Assembly (NCBI GenBank): GCA_963693085.1
Contig: OY856413.1
Coordinates: 473,807,379-473,871,378, forward strand
Direction: 5' to 3'
Source of the DNA: Alisma plantago-aquatica
Taxonomy: Eukaryota > Streptophyta > Magnoliopsida > Alismatales > Alismataceae
Length of the DNA stretch: 64,000 nt
The notes beneath the pieces were generated by a model, which saw nothing but the letters and a program-made list of their open reading frames with translations, ran no database searches and was not told where the DNA came from. The position numbers and the translations under genes were made by a program. Within the stretch, counting starts at the first letter, position 1; every line of letters starts with the position of its first letter. Positions 35,501-48,387 of the stretch are shown piece by piece.

Positions 35501-37540
35501 CATTTGTCTATGAACAACATGTTAAAACTAGAAATTCTTATGCCAAGTCCAAGATTAAGGATGGACAATGTATTGTTTTATATGTGTTATCTCATGTACT
35601 AGTTTTTCCCTTCCCAACATTGCTACTTGTTAGATCATAAAGAAAATCACCCCAACATACCCCTCTTATGGTGCAACACTTGTCTAATGCTACTTGATCT
35701 CCTTTTGTAACTTATTGTGATGTGGTTGAAAATGGAATATTATCCTTCCATAAAGGGACCTCTTGTGTAAGCGACAATATCCATGGAAAATACCTTTTTA
35801 TGCTATTTGTGGGGCAACAAAAATTGTGAAAGATGAGTATTTTAATGCAATCTCAATTTTGGTCAATCTTTGGCTTGTTGGTTCAATAATTAACTTTGTA
35901 GTACCTTATGTTGCTAGTGTTCCTTTGATTCACATATGCAATATAGACAATGACATTTAGCCTATCATCATTAGTATGATTTTAAGTCACCTTGTCTCCA
36001 GGATGATTACAATGAGGCCCACAAAAGGCAAGACCCTTGGATGGTCTAGTTTCAAGCATAATAGCTCAAAAATGGGGTTGGCACTAAGTCAATCTTAGAA
36101 AAATTAGTAAAGTAGAATTTAACACATAAAAATAAAGGAAGACAAATGATATACAATCTGAGATTCTAGATAAGGCCTTACATTATGTGCTAGGAAAATG
36201 TTTGCACCCTAGCACAACTGCTTTGACAATATTGCTTATCTCAAGAGGAAAAAATGAGCACTTGAAGTTAAAAAGGAGTAGTTAAAGTATGTTACCATGA
36301 TATGCCAAAAATATTTAGGTAGGGGTGACAGAACATATACATCTGGAGATATAAATAATATCTTTTGTCATACCATTATACCTTCCTTACATCTCAGAGA
36401 AGAGAAGAAAACAACTAAATAGAGTCATTTTTGGCTACTACCTTACTCTGTATGATGCTCGACAGTGTCTTGTGTTCATCCTCATAGCATCTTGTGATTC
36501 TAGAGAGGAGTGAAGGTGTCTACAAATGGATAAAAAACTCTAGGAACTATTGGGGGGGGTTGGACATTGTGGTCAGTGATTTGTTGAATTTCATTTTTTA
36601 AGGCTCATATTGGTTGAATTGAATTTATTCTACGTCTATGGATGTAAAAGTCTTTATAAGGTTGGGGGATTATTTATATATTTAGGGTGGTATATAGGTT
36701 CGTAGGTGCATCTCTTGAAGATTCAAATGAGCTCAATGTGAGACATAAGAGTTAGCCAAAATATCCTGATTTCTTCTAGAAAATACATAGGTGCATCAGG
36801 GATGCAAGCCAATGTTGGGCCTCTAGTTTTTTGTGGGACCAGTTGTGACTAAGATATTGTTTTGGAGGTTTTTGTGCAAGGATACTTTTTATTGTCTTGT
36901 GTAGACATACATCAGATCCAATCCATGTGTGGGATTTTTTCCACAATTGTGTATAAGTGTATGGGTTTAATAGGGTGATGTTCTTGAGATGAATTGGAAT
37001 GTATGTGTAGGTTGTGATGAACCCATGCTCATGAATATAGGTTTTTAAAGTCAAATTTCATGACTAATCAACGAGTGGTATGTGATTTTGGGGTGTTATG
37101 GCTTATGTGTATGGTTTCATGGTATGGCATGGATATTTAGGACATCTTTAAGTTGTATGCAAGCCTAAACTTTGCAAGTTGGTTCAGATTAGGTTGTCTA
37201 CATATGCCCATCCCTAGGCAAGGTATGACATCAAGATTTGTCTCAAGACATGATTGTGTTAAACTAGACACCCATTTTGACTTGTAGAACTATAGTATAT
37301 AGGAACCAGTCTTTAGTTCAATATCAATGTGAGACTGGTTAGGAAGAACATTGGGGTCATTCTTCACTAAACCATGTGCCAAATGTATTAGTCTTTTTAG
37401 AAAAAAAAATGTAGAGTTAATGGGGTCAATTTGTAGTTTTGCACCTCATTACCTCTTTTTTGATTTAGTATCTAACAACCCAAAATTCCTAGTTAGGTGT
37501 GACAGAATAGGATCTGACCCTCTCAAAATCCCTAGGGAAT
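32576..37540. other. Unassigned AT-rich sequence
   Basis: I find no domain, RNA gene or clear repeat here. The longest frame (34,053-34,508, +) has no recognisable motif and is rich in Phe, Ser and His as expected from AT- and pyrimidine-rich DNA. Frames at 35,223, 35,763 and 36,776 are similar. The segment is probably old, unrecognisable transposon DNA or plain intergenic sequence. Confidence 0.4.
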
Positions 37541-38720
37541 GACATGACTAAATTCAGGGGTTAAACACAAGTGTATGCATTAAAGTAGTAAATGGACTCA
37601 ATAAGGCATGGATATCGAACTCATGGACTTGGTATTGATAGAAACTACTACTAACTAAAACATATGAACTAAGCCCAATGAAGGAGTTGATTCAGTAATA
37701 AAAACTAAGAATAAGAAGTAAAAATGTAGAAGGTAAAGTGAATGTAAAATTAGATGAATGAATTCTTTAGGATACCAATTTCACCACAGTGTCAACTTAT
37801 GCATGCATTTTATAAGACCAATACAACTTATTTTACTTACTTATATTAAACTTATATAGATTGCACTACCCACTTCTGCAACCTAGCACACTATTTATCC
37901 TAGTTACTGTTCTGCTTTCACATCAGCAACATAAGAGACTAAATGATAAGACCTATCTCTGGAAAATTACTTCACAATGGTGAGCTGGCTTTCGCAGCAC
38001 ATTATTGACCATAATGATAATGACTCCTATAATTGTTAACCCCATGTTTGCAGTAGTTAACAATACATTACAAACTTATGGTGATCAAACATAAACAAGG
38101 CTGTTAAGATTTTTTGTTATCAAACTATAAATCAAATGATCATATTATGTTGAATCAATATATGAACATACATAGAGTTTGCACCAGGCTACTCTCAAGT
38201 CCTAAAGAATGGGGGTGTAGCCCCTCGTTCTCAATAAAGAATCAGAAGAATATAGGAATGAGAAAAAGGCCATAGAAAACTCCAATAAGGTTGACCTGGT
38301 CTCTTTGTATCCTCCTTTTTGGAATCTAATACCTCCAAGGATGACTGGTGGGATAGCCTCCATATGATATGCCTCTAGTGTGATCTTTCCTGAATGAGAT
38401 GCTTGTAGGTACCCCCCCTAGATTCATATAGGGATAATTAGGGCACCACATAGCCATGGATTTTAAGACGTGTCTTTGTTTTAATCCTAGTCATCATACA
38501 AATGACATTGCCACTGACTTGAGTCGGTGCCATTGGCTTCTTCACTTCTATTGCAAATTAAGGCTTCAAATCTAAGTGCCAGTAACACGGGTTAGTGGTA
38601 TCGAGAACCTTTTTGATGTTTCCCCTCCTCTCTTCCAGATTCTTCTTTTTGTATTGTCATATCATTTTCTTCTCATGTTGGTACTACAAATACAAGTCAG
38701 TGGTACCGACTTTCTTCTAT
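37541..38720 (-). repeat. Athila/Tat-like LTR fragment
   Basis: The order of features follows the Athila LTR at 7,656-9,050: a CACAAGTGTATGCA / AGTAGTAAATGG block (compare 7,690-7,730), an AAGAAGTAAA purine block, TTTCACC then ACCACAGTG, a GTGTAGCCCCTCGTTCTC block (compare 8,283-8,310), and near the end a set of paired words around 38,520-38,710. Identity is low. No primer-binding site or coding part is attached, so it is a solo LTR or fragment. Confidence 0.45.
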
Positions 38721-41700
38721 TTTTGCTCAATCAAGTTTGAAATAAGTAGCAATATGTTAGGAAAATAATAAAATAAACAAATTTTGTCCTAAGGACATGT
38801 AAAATAGAAAATATTGATGAACATGGGGTCACTTTAGACAAAATGTTCATGAAACACATGAACCATCCTAAAATCATGCCTAAATATGCCCCAAGTTTAA
38901 TAGATAAATCATGTCTGTCAAGGATCGAGAGGATGATTCCTGATGTTGTCAAACAAACATACATCATAGTGAGATCTAAAAGCAAAAGCATACATGAAAA
39001 AACTACTATGTGCATGCACCAGTTACATTCTCATCATTTAACATGTATATTATTACAACATTTCTTATTATAAATTCTACAAGTACACATTAAAGAAAAT
39101 TTAACAAGTCTGACCATGTATGCTAACTAGAATCTTTGTATAAAATGTAAAACCTGAACGGTTTCTCACATCACACATCAAGATCCCACTTTCTTACCTA
39201 CATTTGACCCTAAAATCATAAATTAAAATAGGGTCAGCACAAGTGTGTTCATTATGTGGTGCTTATAAAGGACACAAATACTAATATAGTCTTATAATAT
39301 AAATATCTAGGCAATAAGTAACAATTATTTTGTGAAGGTAAAAGCACACCATTGTCTTTTCTAACTCAATCTTTTCATCTTTTATCACATATTAGTTGAC
39401 TATACTACAAGGGTGCTAGTACAAAAAAAAAAACAATCTGTTGGGCTGACCCTGCTCAAAGCTACCAAAGTTAGGTAAAACCTCATGCCACCGAGTGACT
39501 TAGAGGATGGTACTAGGGTCTTCTTCATTGCATGCCTAGGGATACACCACATGTAAAATACACTCAATACATCTAATTTATGCTTTGAATTCTTGACATG
39601 AAAGAATTATATACATATTAGAAAGATTTAAGGAACAAAGAAAGATATACATCTAGAAAAATCATCATTATCACATACTAAGAGATATTATGTATTTTGA
39701 AATATAAGAATCCAACCAAGAGGATCATATATCACATAGTTGACTCAAATGGGCCCTCAAGTAGGAGGAATTAGTCCCATGTACCTCAATTGAGATATTT
39801 CATATAATATATTGAACCATCGAGATTAGAGTCATCACCTGATTAAAAAATAATATCACTTGCATGTGCTAGATTCTTATCACTAACCCTAGATAGATCC
39901 ATTTTAGGGCTAGCTTAGTTCGTTAGGATATTCTTGCCATTACTTATCTTTTTAATTTACAATTTGAACTTATTGATTCTCTCTTCCAAGATATTATTAT
40001 TAAACGAAACATTATATTTCATAACCTCATTATATGAATTACCTAAATATGGATACACTAATAAGATTAGGATTTCATGTGACATATGTATACATCATCA
40101 TGTACCACGATCTAAATGCATCATCCTGATCTCAAAATTCTATATAATGAATCAGATACCCATATGAGGTTAACAATGAACATTACATGATTGATCGATT
40201 ATTGGCATTTTTATTGTACTTTAAGTCTAAAAATAGAGCTTGACCATTCTTATCTTCAAACTTATCATGAACATATATGATATTTTTCTAGTAACCTAGA
40301 AGTCATTATATGTGTCTAGTTTCATATTTTTTCTGACTCTTTATCTATTTTCTAGAATCAAAACAAGATTTAAAGCAACTAATTGCATTTTTAATACAAA
40401 AGCAATAAAAAAGTTCAATATTATTCCAATCAAAGTTTATGATTGTGTTCCAAAAACTTTTGAGGTTTTAATAGAATTTGTTATTTATATCATTAAATGT
40501 ATCCTAAACCCTTCATTATCTTGCATATTAAATACTATGTGAAATATAAGTGTTTCATAAGAATCTATGTATTGTTATGTGTCCAAGGGTTATATCTTAG
40601 GTATTTCTAGGCCAAGGGAACTATTTTTAAGCCGTTTTATAAGATTGTACTATTGTCAGGGAAAAAAAGAAAATATTTCACCTTTTAGTTTTCTAGTGAC
40701 CATTGGATCCAGGGATTAACTGTCTCAAAGGCATGCCCATGTTTCTTGATAGACAGAGCATCCCTTCCTTAGGATCATGATGGGCTCGGATGGGAAAACA
40801 TGTCAATTTTGGACCCTATTTCCAGGGCTTGGTCAAACATGGATTCTCACGCTGACTTTGTCATTGAAGCCCCACCACAGGCGGCTAGTCTAGTGATCAG
40901 TTGGGGGCTTCCCTACCCTCTCGAAGGTTGAAAGTTGTGCCTCATTTGTACTCATCTCTTAGGCCTCTCTTCTTCCCTTGAAGAATCATGGGTCTTTGGG
41001 ATGACACGCTTGTCACTCCATCTGCTAATAGGGGCATTCTCGTAAAGGAAGGATGTCATTGGGTCCATTCTTTGGAGACGATCTCTACCCGATGAAGCTC
41101 AGTGATGCCTTGAGGATTGCGGGAAACTAGGCTCCATTGTAGGAGGGGTTGTGTCCTCTAAAATCTCCTCCCATTTGGAGGGGAGCTGACGTCTCCAGTT
41201 TAGAGAAAAGGGGAGAATCATTCTGCACTAAGATTCCTATCGAGGCTCCACCACACTATGAGAGATCTCAACAATGCTGGAGAATATCCTCTTGAACTCA
41301 AAATTTTACTCCCAGAACCCTCCTTCCATAAATATAAGACCTCCCTCAACCTTGACCTTTGATCGTAGGTATGGTTTAGTAGGGCATCATGGCCATCATC
41401 ATCTCCTCTAGTCAGCTACTAGAGGCAATTTCGAGGTCTGGAGCCATCAGCTCCATGATAAGGCTTTTCCAGTGACCTCTACTCTCCTCTCCTCATCCCT
41501 AGACCAAATTTTATGAGGTGGATGGAGATGTGATATTAAGAGGGATTTCATTCAGCTTCTAAGTCTACTTCACCTCTCGATCTGGTGATTGTTGAAGAGT
41601 TCTGTGCTTCTACGATCTAAAGGTCTAGATAGGAGCGTGCTTGGAGGAACTAATAGCTCTCCCTCTTGTGATCAACTTGTTCACCCCAAAGTTTTGTTGC

Positions 41701-42660
41701 TCGTGACACATCAAATTCACATCCAAAAAGTCCATAAATCAAATATACTGAAAGTACCATGCATAAGTTACAAAATTATACACTTCTTCTAATACTCATG
41801 ACTTCTAACATGAACCATCCTTCAATTCCAATTAGAACCATGCCTCCCCTATTACACAAAGCCTTTTATAGACAAGTTTGAGGCTGAAATGACAACATTT
41901 GGCCATCTAAACAAATTCTAAAAAAATAACCATATAATGAAGTGTATAAACCTTCAATTGAATACACTTAATCATTAAATCTTGATCAAAATAAGTCCAT
42001 GAACAAGTCTTTTGACTCTAATGTGCTTCCTAATTCATTATCAAGCTGCTTGGATGTATTTATGCCTCAATTGAATATTTAACTTTAAAAATACAAAATT
42101 GACTTGTAACTTGCATTTACCATCTCCATGTACATGTATAGGCCATGGATGAATATTATTGTTCTTATTGAGATCTTTGTGAGCTATTGGAAAATCATCT
42201 TCAAATAAAGTCATATCAACTTGAAATCAACTAAAATTAGGACATTCATGACATTCCAAAATCTTATTAAACAATCAACTCTTAAGAAAGGGTTGTTACA
42301 TCAGGAATGTATTTTGCCTTTCAGTAAATGGTCTTTAAAAGGGGTGATGTACCAAGTATTCAATTCAAAGTTTTGATGCAATGTATGAGAAATTTCTCAA
42401 TCTTTGAAAATGTCTCTAGAAGAGAGGAATAACATACCAAGTTCCTAATCTAGGGATACTATTCAAATAGATAGGTAAAGGCCCATCCTTCAAAAAGGAT
42501 CTTGAGAAAAAAAACATATCGAGAACCCTATTCAGGGATGTCAGTATAATGGATGATGTTTTGGCCCTTGTAAATGGTTTGAAAAGGTAAGCAATCTACT
42601 AAATACCTAATTTAAACACATTAGTGGGATAAATAAGTACCACTTTAGCTTTGATTAAGG
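38721..42660. other. Unassigned sequence with one GC-richer, promoter-like block
   Basis: Most of this is AT-rich without domains. The block 40,750-41,560 is richer in G and C. It contains CCATAAATATAAGACCTCCC near 41,325, a TATA-like site followed by the kind of sequence seen at LTR transcription starts, so a copia LTR relic in + orientation is possible. The segment 39,600-40,550 is very AT-rich. Frames at 38,843, 39,934 and 40,312 carry no motif. Confidence 0.3.
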
Positions 42661-43692
42661 CTTTTTTTAATGAGATAGTTCATATATTAGATAAAAGTAA
42701 CATACATCTGCATGCCAATTAAAGACATACATAATGGTAAATAGTAGGGGGTCCATATCATAGTCTTTGTAGCACCAAGAGAGCCAAAAATACCATGAAA
42801 CATGGATCTATGTTGTAGAAAAAGTACTATTAATGTGGGAGGCACCCCAACAATAGGCGTGTGAGATGGCATAGAAACAAATAATACATGTATGAAAAAT
42901 ATTGGATTCAACTAAGATTTCTTCCATGGTGTAAGTTTTATGTGTGCTAGCCTTCCCTCCAAATGGTAGTGTAGGGTGTTCATTCTCCTTGCTCTACTCC
43001 AAGTTGGCATATGTATCAGCAATGTCCATTTAGTTCATATGAATCTATGACATTTTGGATAAGTGTGTGATTGTTGTTTCTATGGTTGTTCAATCCTATG
43101 TGATTTCTTTCTGTCATATCATAAAAATAATAGCAGCCATCAAAGTATTTTTGAATTTGGCACGAAGGTATTTAGGATTAGATAGTTAAAACATATGTAG
43201 GATTTTTCATTGAGAGGTTGTGTTCCTATGATATGATGTGAAATATTGTGTTCTAATATGGGTTGCTACAGTACAATGGATAAAGAGGTGTGTAGTAGTT
43301 TCCTCATCTTGTTTTCATAGGTGGCATATAGAGGGTCCTTGAAACCTTTTTTTCATATTGTTATCAGTGAGGATTTTATCATACTAGATGAGCCAAGTCA
43401 TGAGTTTTAGTTTTGAGGGGTCCTACAATGTTCCATATGTACCTAGTGAGACCGTAGTTACCACGATAAGTCAAGAAGTGATAAGATGATTTTGGGTTTA
43501 GGTTGGCTCCCAATTCCCAGAAATGATGTTTCTATTATTTGTTTCCATGTGGCTGTAGAGGTCTAAAAATGTCACATTTGATAAAATGGTGGTGAGTGTT
43601 CTTTTCATAATATTGTCCCTTTATATACCTAGGAGATTTCATGCTTTCACAGGGGTGATGATGGATATGTAGGAAAATTGGGTGAGGATATA
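42661..43692 (-). pseudogene. L1-type LINE 3' end on the - strand
   Basis: Read on the - strand, the block KLKLMTWLIWYDKILTDNNM, then GPSICHLCKQDEETTTHLFI and HC, is a LINE zinc-binding domain of the RT C-terminus (about 43,430-43,250). The 3' part continues through SHTPIVGVPPT (42,850) to an A-rich end at 42,661 (CTTTTTTT on the + strand). The frame is broken in several places. It is a different LINE from the one at 15,311-31,911. It abuts the copia LTR at about 43,692. Confidence 0.65.
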
Positions 43693-44211
43693 TGTAGAAT
43701 AAACAAAAGTTAAGATGCCCAGTTCTAAAATAGCAAGATCTTGTCAACAACAATGTATCTAGGAAGGAAACATTTGCAAGGTTATACCTAGTCCTAGAGA
43801 AAGTCTAGCAACATAACCCTAGCAGTATCAATGTTCTTCTTCTTTAGGAAGCAGTCCGCCCCTTCTTCATCAACAACACTCGAACACCATCTCCACCAGC
43901 CTCCAGGTGCAGTACCACAGACAGCGGTTGGTGGTGTCCTCCTAGAGGCTGACAATGACCTCCTACCTCTAGAGTAGTCCACATGGACCAGTGGGAAATC
44001 CACGTTGCGCTACCAGATACAGCATGAAGGAGTTTTCCCTTTCAAATGTCAACCTGCTAGAGTTGATACACACTCCCATAATTGTATCTCCCTTGATATC
44101 CCTCCCTTTATCGGATAGGACTTTCTCAGGCTCTCTATTGGTTACCACAACTAGAGACGACAACAATTGTTAGAGAAAATATTGTGTTCTGAGAAGCCCC
44201 CAATACCCCTC

Positions 44212-44219
44212 TATTTATA
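44212..44219 (-). promoter_or_regulatory. TATA box of the 3' LTR
   Basis: TATAAATA on the - strand lies in the conserved block CTATAAATAGAGGGGTATTG, as in the 5' LTR at 56,487-56,494. Confidence 0.65.
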
Positions 44220-44289
44220 GGAGAGGCCAGGGTCAGGGTTCCTAGTCTGTGCGAGAGTTGAAAGGGTCAAATTCATGAATTTTCTAGAA

Positions 44290-44665
44290 CATGTGCATGA
44301 TGAACTAGTCAGTTCGCACACCCAATCGGTCAGTTGGTACACGAGTCGGTCGATTCACTAAGTGAACTGGCTGGTTCGTGTAGTTGACTATTCTGAATCA
44401 AATTGGTAATCAATGTATGATTATTGCACAATATCACATTGTCACCAATCCTCGATCCAATCGGATTGGCAATCGAAGTGGGCATATCATCCCATGAATC
44501 GGTCTGTTGGGATATGTGAATGATCAGTTCACTATGTGAACCAGTCGTTTCACTCCCTGGTTCATCCATTGATCATCCAATGTTGATTCCCATTGACCTG
44601 ACACTCTGACCGATTGGTTCAACCCTTGAACTGGTTGGTCCAGAGTTCATTCAGTCAATTTTAAG
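44290..44665. repeat. Cluster of GGTTCA / TGAACC-type words in copia LTR
   Basis: Short inverted words such as GTTCGCACACCC, TCACTAAGTGAACTGG, CAATCGGTC and GAACTGGTTGGTC recur every 15-40 bp. The same slot in the 5' LTR (56,560-56,900) holds related words. In the + strand copy (17,395-17,850) the words differ (GGGCGTCT, AGACGGTC-type). Confidence 0.55.
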
Positions 44666-45555
44666 CCTTAGTTGTTTAATTGAATACCTAAACACATTTA
44701 GTAATCAAATTAAATATCATTCATGAATATACTTCTTTAATCCAAGTATCCTATGAGTGTGACCCTATACGTTCAAAATTGTGTTGGTAGTGAATGTTCA
44801 TAACTAACTTACAACATCACAACCAAGGAGTGGTATCTAGAAACACATCATTGCTACCCAAGTAATTCGAAAAGTTGGAGAACAACTTCAACCTAAAATC
44901 CATGATTAGTGTTATCATGATCGTATAGTTCCTTTGTCTATGACATCTGAATTGAACTCGAGGCATGGAATCATCATCCTCTCAATGTTCAATCCATGTT
45001 CCTTGAACTAGAGCAGACTGTCTGAGATACACATGAGTTGACATATCATATATTGAGTCACATGAGTACAACCATATATTTCTCTATCTTTCTTAGCAAG
45101 AGGCTCTAGATATCAATCTCCTATAGGAGGGACAAATCTAATCTACATCACTCACATTCAATCCCCAAGTGTCATAGTGCACCCAATCATCATCATTATG
45201 GAAACCCTTATTCAAGATCACATTAGATGATGTCAAAGTACATGAATGACATGTGATGAACATAGTGACTTCAGGTCTAAGAACTAAAATTACCACTATC
45301 ACTATGAGAGATGATTCCAACTACCATTCCATGGTCCCCATGTATTACTCTCATGGTGGGTCTGTCCAATATATGTTCTTTGACATACACCTGTGTGCTT
45401 GACTTGATATCACATATCATAACTAATGAGATTTTGTCACCAGTCAACACACTCTACTCTTATGTATTATTGTTGTTTATTTTGCTTCCACAGTAATATC
45501 CGACTAGGGACAAAACAAGTATGTATATACTCTTATCATACGTATGATCTCATAG

Positions 45556-45574
45556 TTCAAGTCATGTACTTGAA
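45556..45574 (-). promoter_or_regulatory. U3 hairpin, 3' LTR copy
   Basis: The arms TTCAAGT and ACTTGAA enclose a 5 nt loop, 171 bp from the LTR start. This is the counterpart of 16,488-16,506, which carries a paired A-T to G-C change. Confidence 0.5.
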
Positions 45575-45759
45575 GACATACGTCATCAAGTAATCATCAT
45601 TCTTAGGACATCTACTATGTTTGTGTCATAATCTCATGCTAAGACAAACATAATAGATGGAATTACCTTTATTATTATCAAATCAGGTATTTAATGCCAC
45701 ATTCCAATCATCATATGATTGGCTCTCTGGTCATACATACCAAAAGAATCCCACTTGCA

Positions 45760-46360
45760 CTTAGATCCAATCACCCACAAAGTGTATTTCAAGTGATCTT
45801 AACACATACATCATGTTTCTGCTACACAAATGCTTTTATAGCAGGTTTATCAATGTTTTCTTCAAGTGGGTATTTTGTAAGTTTCACATATCTTCACTGT
45901 ATGACATCTTGTATGACATGGAAGTGATGAAGTATTCTATCTGAGATTCCGTTTCCTAACCAGTAGATAAATCATTGTCACAATATTTCTATCGTGTCAT
46001 CAATGGTTGGAACCTCCCACAAGTTCACCCATATGAACTTCTTAATCCATACAATATCCTCTGTTGTTGTCATAAAGTAGAGAAAATCAACTTCTTTTGT
46101 AGATTTAAACAACTATCATTAGATCAGAACCCTTTCCAACTCACAATTCTTGTTTAAGGTCAAACATAAATATAGACTGTGATCATTAATTTTACTTGTT
46201 ATTTCAGAAGCTTGCATAGGTGTATCCATTTACACCCAACTCTTCTTTATTACCATAACCAAGGAACTAATCATTTTAGTGCTTTACAAGCACCTTAGGA
46301 TGTTCTTCATGGTAGTCCAGTGACTCTCACTAGTATCTTACATAAACTCTCTCGTTATGT
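45760..46360 (-). pseudogene. Copia RNase H region, degenerate
   Basis: The - strand carries, in broken frames, remnants of the copia RNase H blocks: the HILRCL-type block near 46,320, LGVNGYTYAS near 46,220, CDNN-type YYDNNRG near 46,075 and VKICETYKIPT near 45,890. GDWL-type VIGSKCKW then leads to the polypurine tract at the LTR. The + strand copy lacks this part altogether. Confidence 0.65.
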
Positions 46361-47450
46361 CTAATACATACAACATTTCTATATAGGTATACATTATATA
46401 TATATATATATATCCTCTCATCATGTCCAACACAAATGAGATAACGGGATACATAACATTGCATTCAAGATAGATTCAATTGTGAATGCATATGTTATTA
46501 TCCATGTGTTCTTGTTCTTTACAAGAACTGGGACACAAGGCTCTTGAGAGACTAACTCCATGGAACATGGACAAGTTTTCTCTCATTGAGTTCTTGCATG
46601 GTGAACCCTTTCAACATCTTTCCAATGTATGTACTCTTTATTAGGTCAAGAAACTTTTAATATCTATCTCTATAGATCTCAATCCCTATCACATAGGATT
46701 TCTTGCCTAAACCCTTCATAGAGAAGGTGTTTCAAGCCAGGTTTTGACATTTACAAGATAAGGACGTTATTCCCCATCATCATGTGGAATATAAATATGC
46801 TCCCACTAAATCTTTTGTAAACATATATTTCATCTTCATTTTTTCTCAAGTCAAACCCTTTGATTGTCTTGTCAAATAGAAGATTCCAACTCTGATATGC
46901 TTGCTTCAATCTACAGATAGACCTTTGTAGCTTATAGACTTTATTTGCAATATTGGATTTATAAAATCTTTAGGCAGTGTCACGTACACATCCTTATAAT
47001 TATTCTGGTTAAGGAATGCATTTTTAATATCCATATACCAAATCTCACTAGTCATAACAAGCCGCAAAAAACAAGCATGATACCCATGGATTTAACCATG
47101 ATAACTAGTGAAAGATTTCATGATATTCAACACCTTGAATTTGCTTGAAACTCTTTGCAACCAATATACCATTCTTGTTTCTATTCTCTCAAAGACTCAA
47201 ATGCACCTTATGGGTTTTACCCCTTCAGGTGGATCCATCAAGGTCATACCTTGATGGTTTACATGCACTACATCTTGGATCTGATGGTCTCAAGCCATTT
47301 CTCATATTTTAGTTCCTCAATAGCTTCTAGGTAGGTAGTTGACTCATCATATATGATCAACCCACCACCTCTTGAAGATATCATAATCTTTCAAGTTCAA
47401 GGCGTGTCCTACTTTATCTATGAGGTTTGTGTGTTACATAAGGAACTTGA
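46361..47450 (-). pseudogene. Copia reverse transcriptase, degenerate
   Basis: Readable blocks on the - strand are TLMDPPEGVKPIRC (near 47,225), YMDIKNAFLNQNNYKDVYVT (near 47,000) and LQRSICRLKQAYQSWNLLF (near 46,900), followed by the weak SMQN and AMLC-type blocks to 46,430. These are the TNT1-94-like RT blocks in order, with many frameshifts and stops. A short TA tract at 46,389-46,412 interrupts the C-terminal part. Confidence 0.8.
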
Positions 47451-48387
47451 TATTCCAAAACATCTTGTGATTTTCTATGTTCCTATTGTACCTATTTAGG
47501 TTCAATGATTTCTTATTTATCCTGAGCATTTTGAGTTTTACTTTTACTCCCACTTGATTCCTTCAGAACTAAGTTCCTCTTCAGGAACACATTTATCCAG
47601 ATTAACAAATAACTTTGTTGTTGGATTGGGATAAGAGTAGTATATTAACAAAATAATATTTATGTGATTTTTTGGACTAAGATTTTCAAAAAACTATTTT
47701 CTTATATAAGCATTCATCCCTAATCACTATAAAAGACATATCGGGACACCTCCCATGCCATATCTCATTTGGTGTCTTTTGAACCTTTTTATACGGTACA
47801 TTGTTTAGTGTTAAGCATGTACCCAAAAGAAAATTGGGAGACTAGCTAAATTTTATTGATAATCACACCATGACTTAACAAGGTGTGATTCCTTTTTTCT
47901 GATACACTTTCATGATATACTATCATTGTGTTTCAGGTGCAGTTGATAACGATACATTATCATGATCTCCCTTGAAGATTCTCAAACTCTTAGTTTAAAA
48001 TATTTTGACATCGATCACATTAAAGTACCATAATACTTTTACCAAGTTAGTTACATACTTCATTCACAATCTCCTTGAACACTTCAAGAGATTCATACTT
48101 GTATTTCATTAAATACAAATTTTCATATCTACTGATAACATCAGTAAATATATAATGAGGCACTTGCAACTACCTTTAGCATTTATTCTAAAAGGTCTAT
48201 ATACATCAATATGTATGAGCCCAAATAGAACAGTCATTCTCCTACTACATCTAGTGAATATGCTTTTGTCATATTGCACAACAAATAAAATATGCATGTC
48301 TCTGTTGGTTCAATAACCAAAAGAGTATAGATAACCATCATATGGATTCTAGAAATGCATTTTCATATTATTCTCTCTACATGACAA
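47451..48387 (-). pseudogene. Copia integrase, degenerate, without the RTE insertion
   Basis: The core at 48,297-48,109 has FTRCSRRMTVLFGLIHIDVY (first Asp kept) and later pieces down to the KTPNEIWHGRCPDMSF block at 47,780-47,735. This is the site where the + strand copy carries the RTE; here it is undisturbed. Upstream the frame meets the LTR-like insertion at 48,388. No continuous frame remains. Confidence 0.8.

Larger units (their letters stand above)
43693..45745 (-). repeat. 3' LTR of the - strand copia element
   Basis: It matches 55,942-57,979 over nearly its whole length, but the last 40-50 bp at the lower end are unclear. The upper end reads CCAAAA where CCAACA is expected, so the terminal CA has mutated. 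Directly outside, the - strand reads GCAAGTGGGATTCT, a polypurine tract. The frames at 45,138-45,927 lie inside the LTR and are not genes. Confidence 0.85.

Noticed and set aside
45138..45927. Small frames on both strands, and their equivalents at 56,982-57,572 and 16,489-17,279
   Set aside because: They lie in the same parts of three LTRs of one copia family and are not conserved as proteins.
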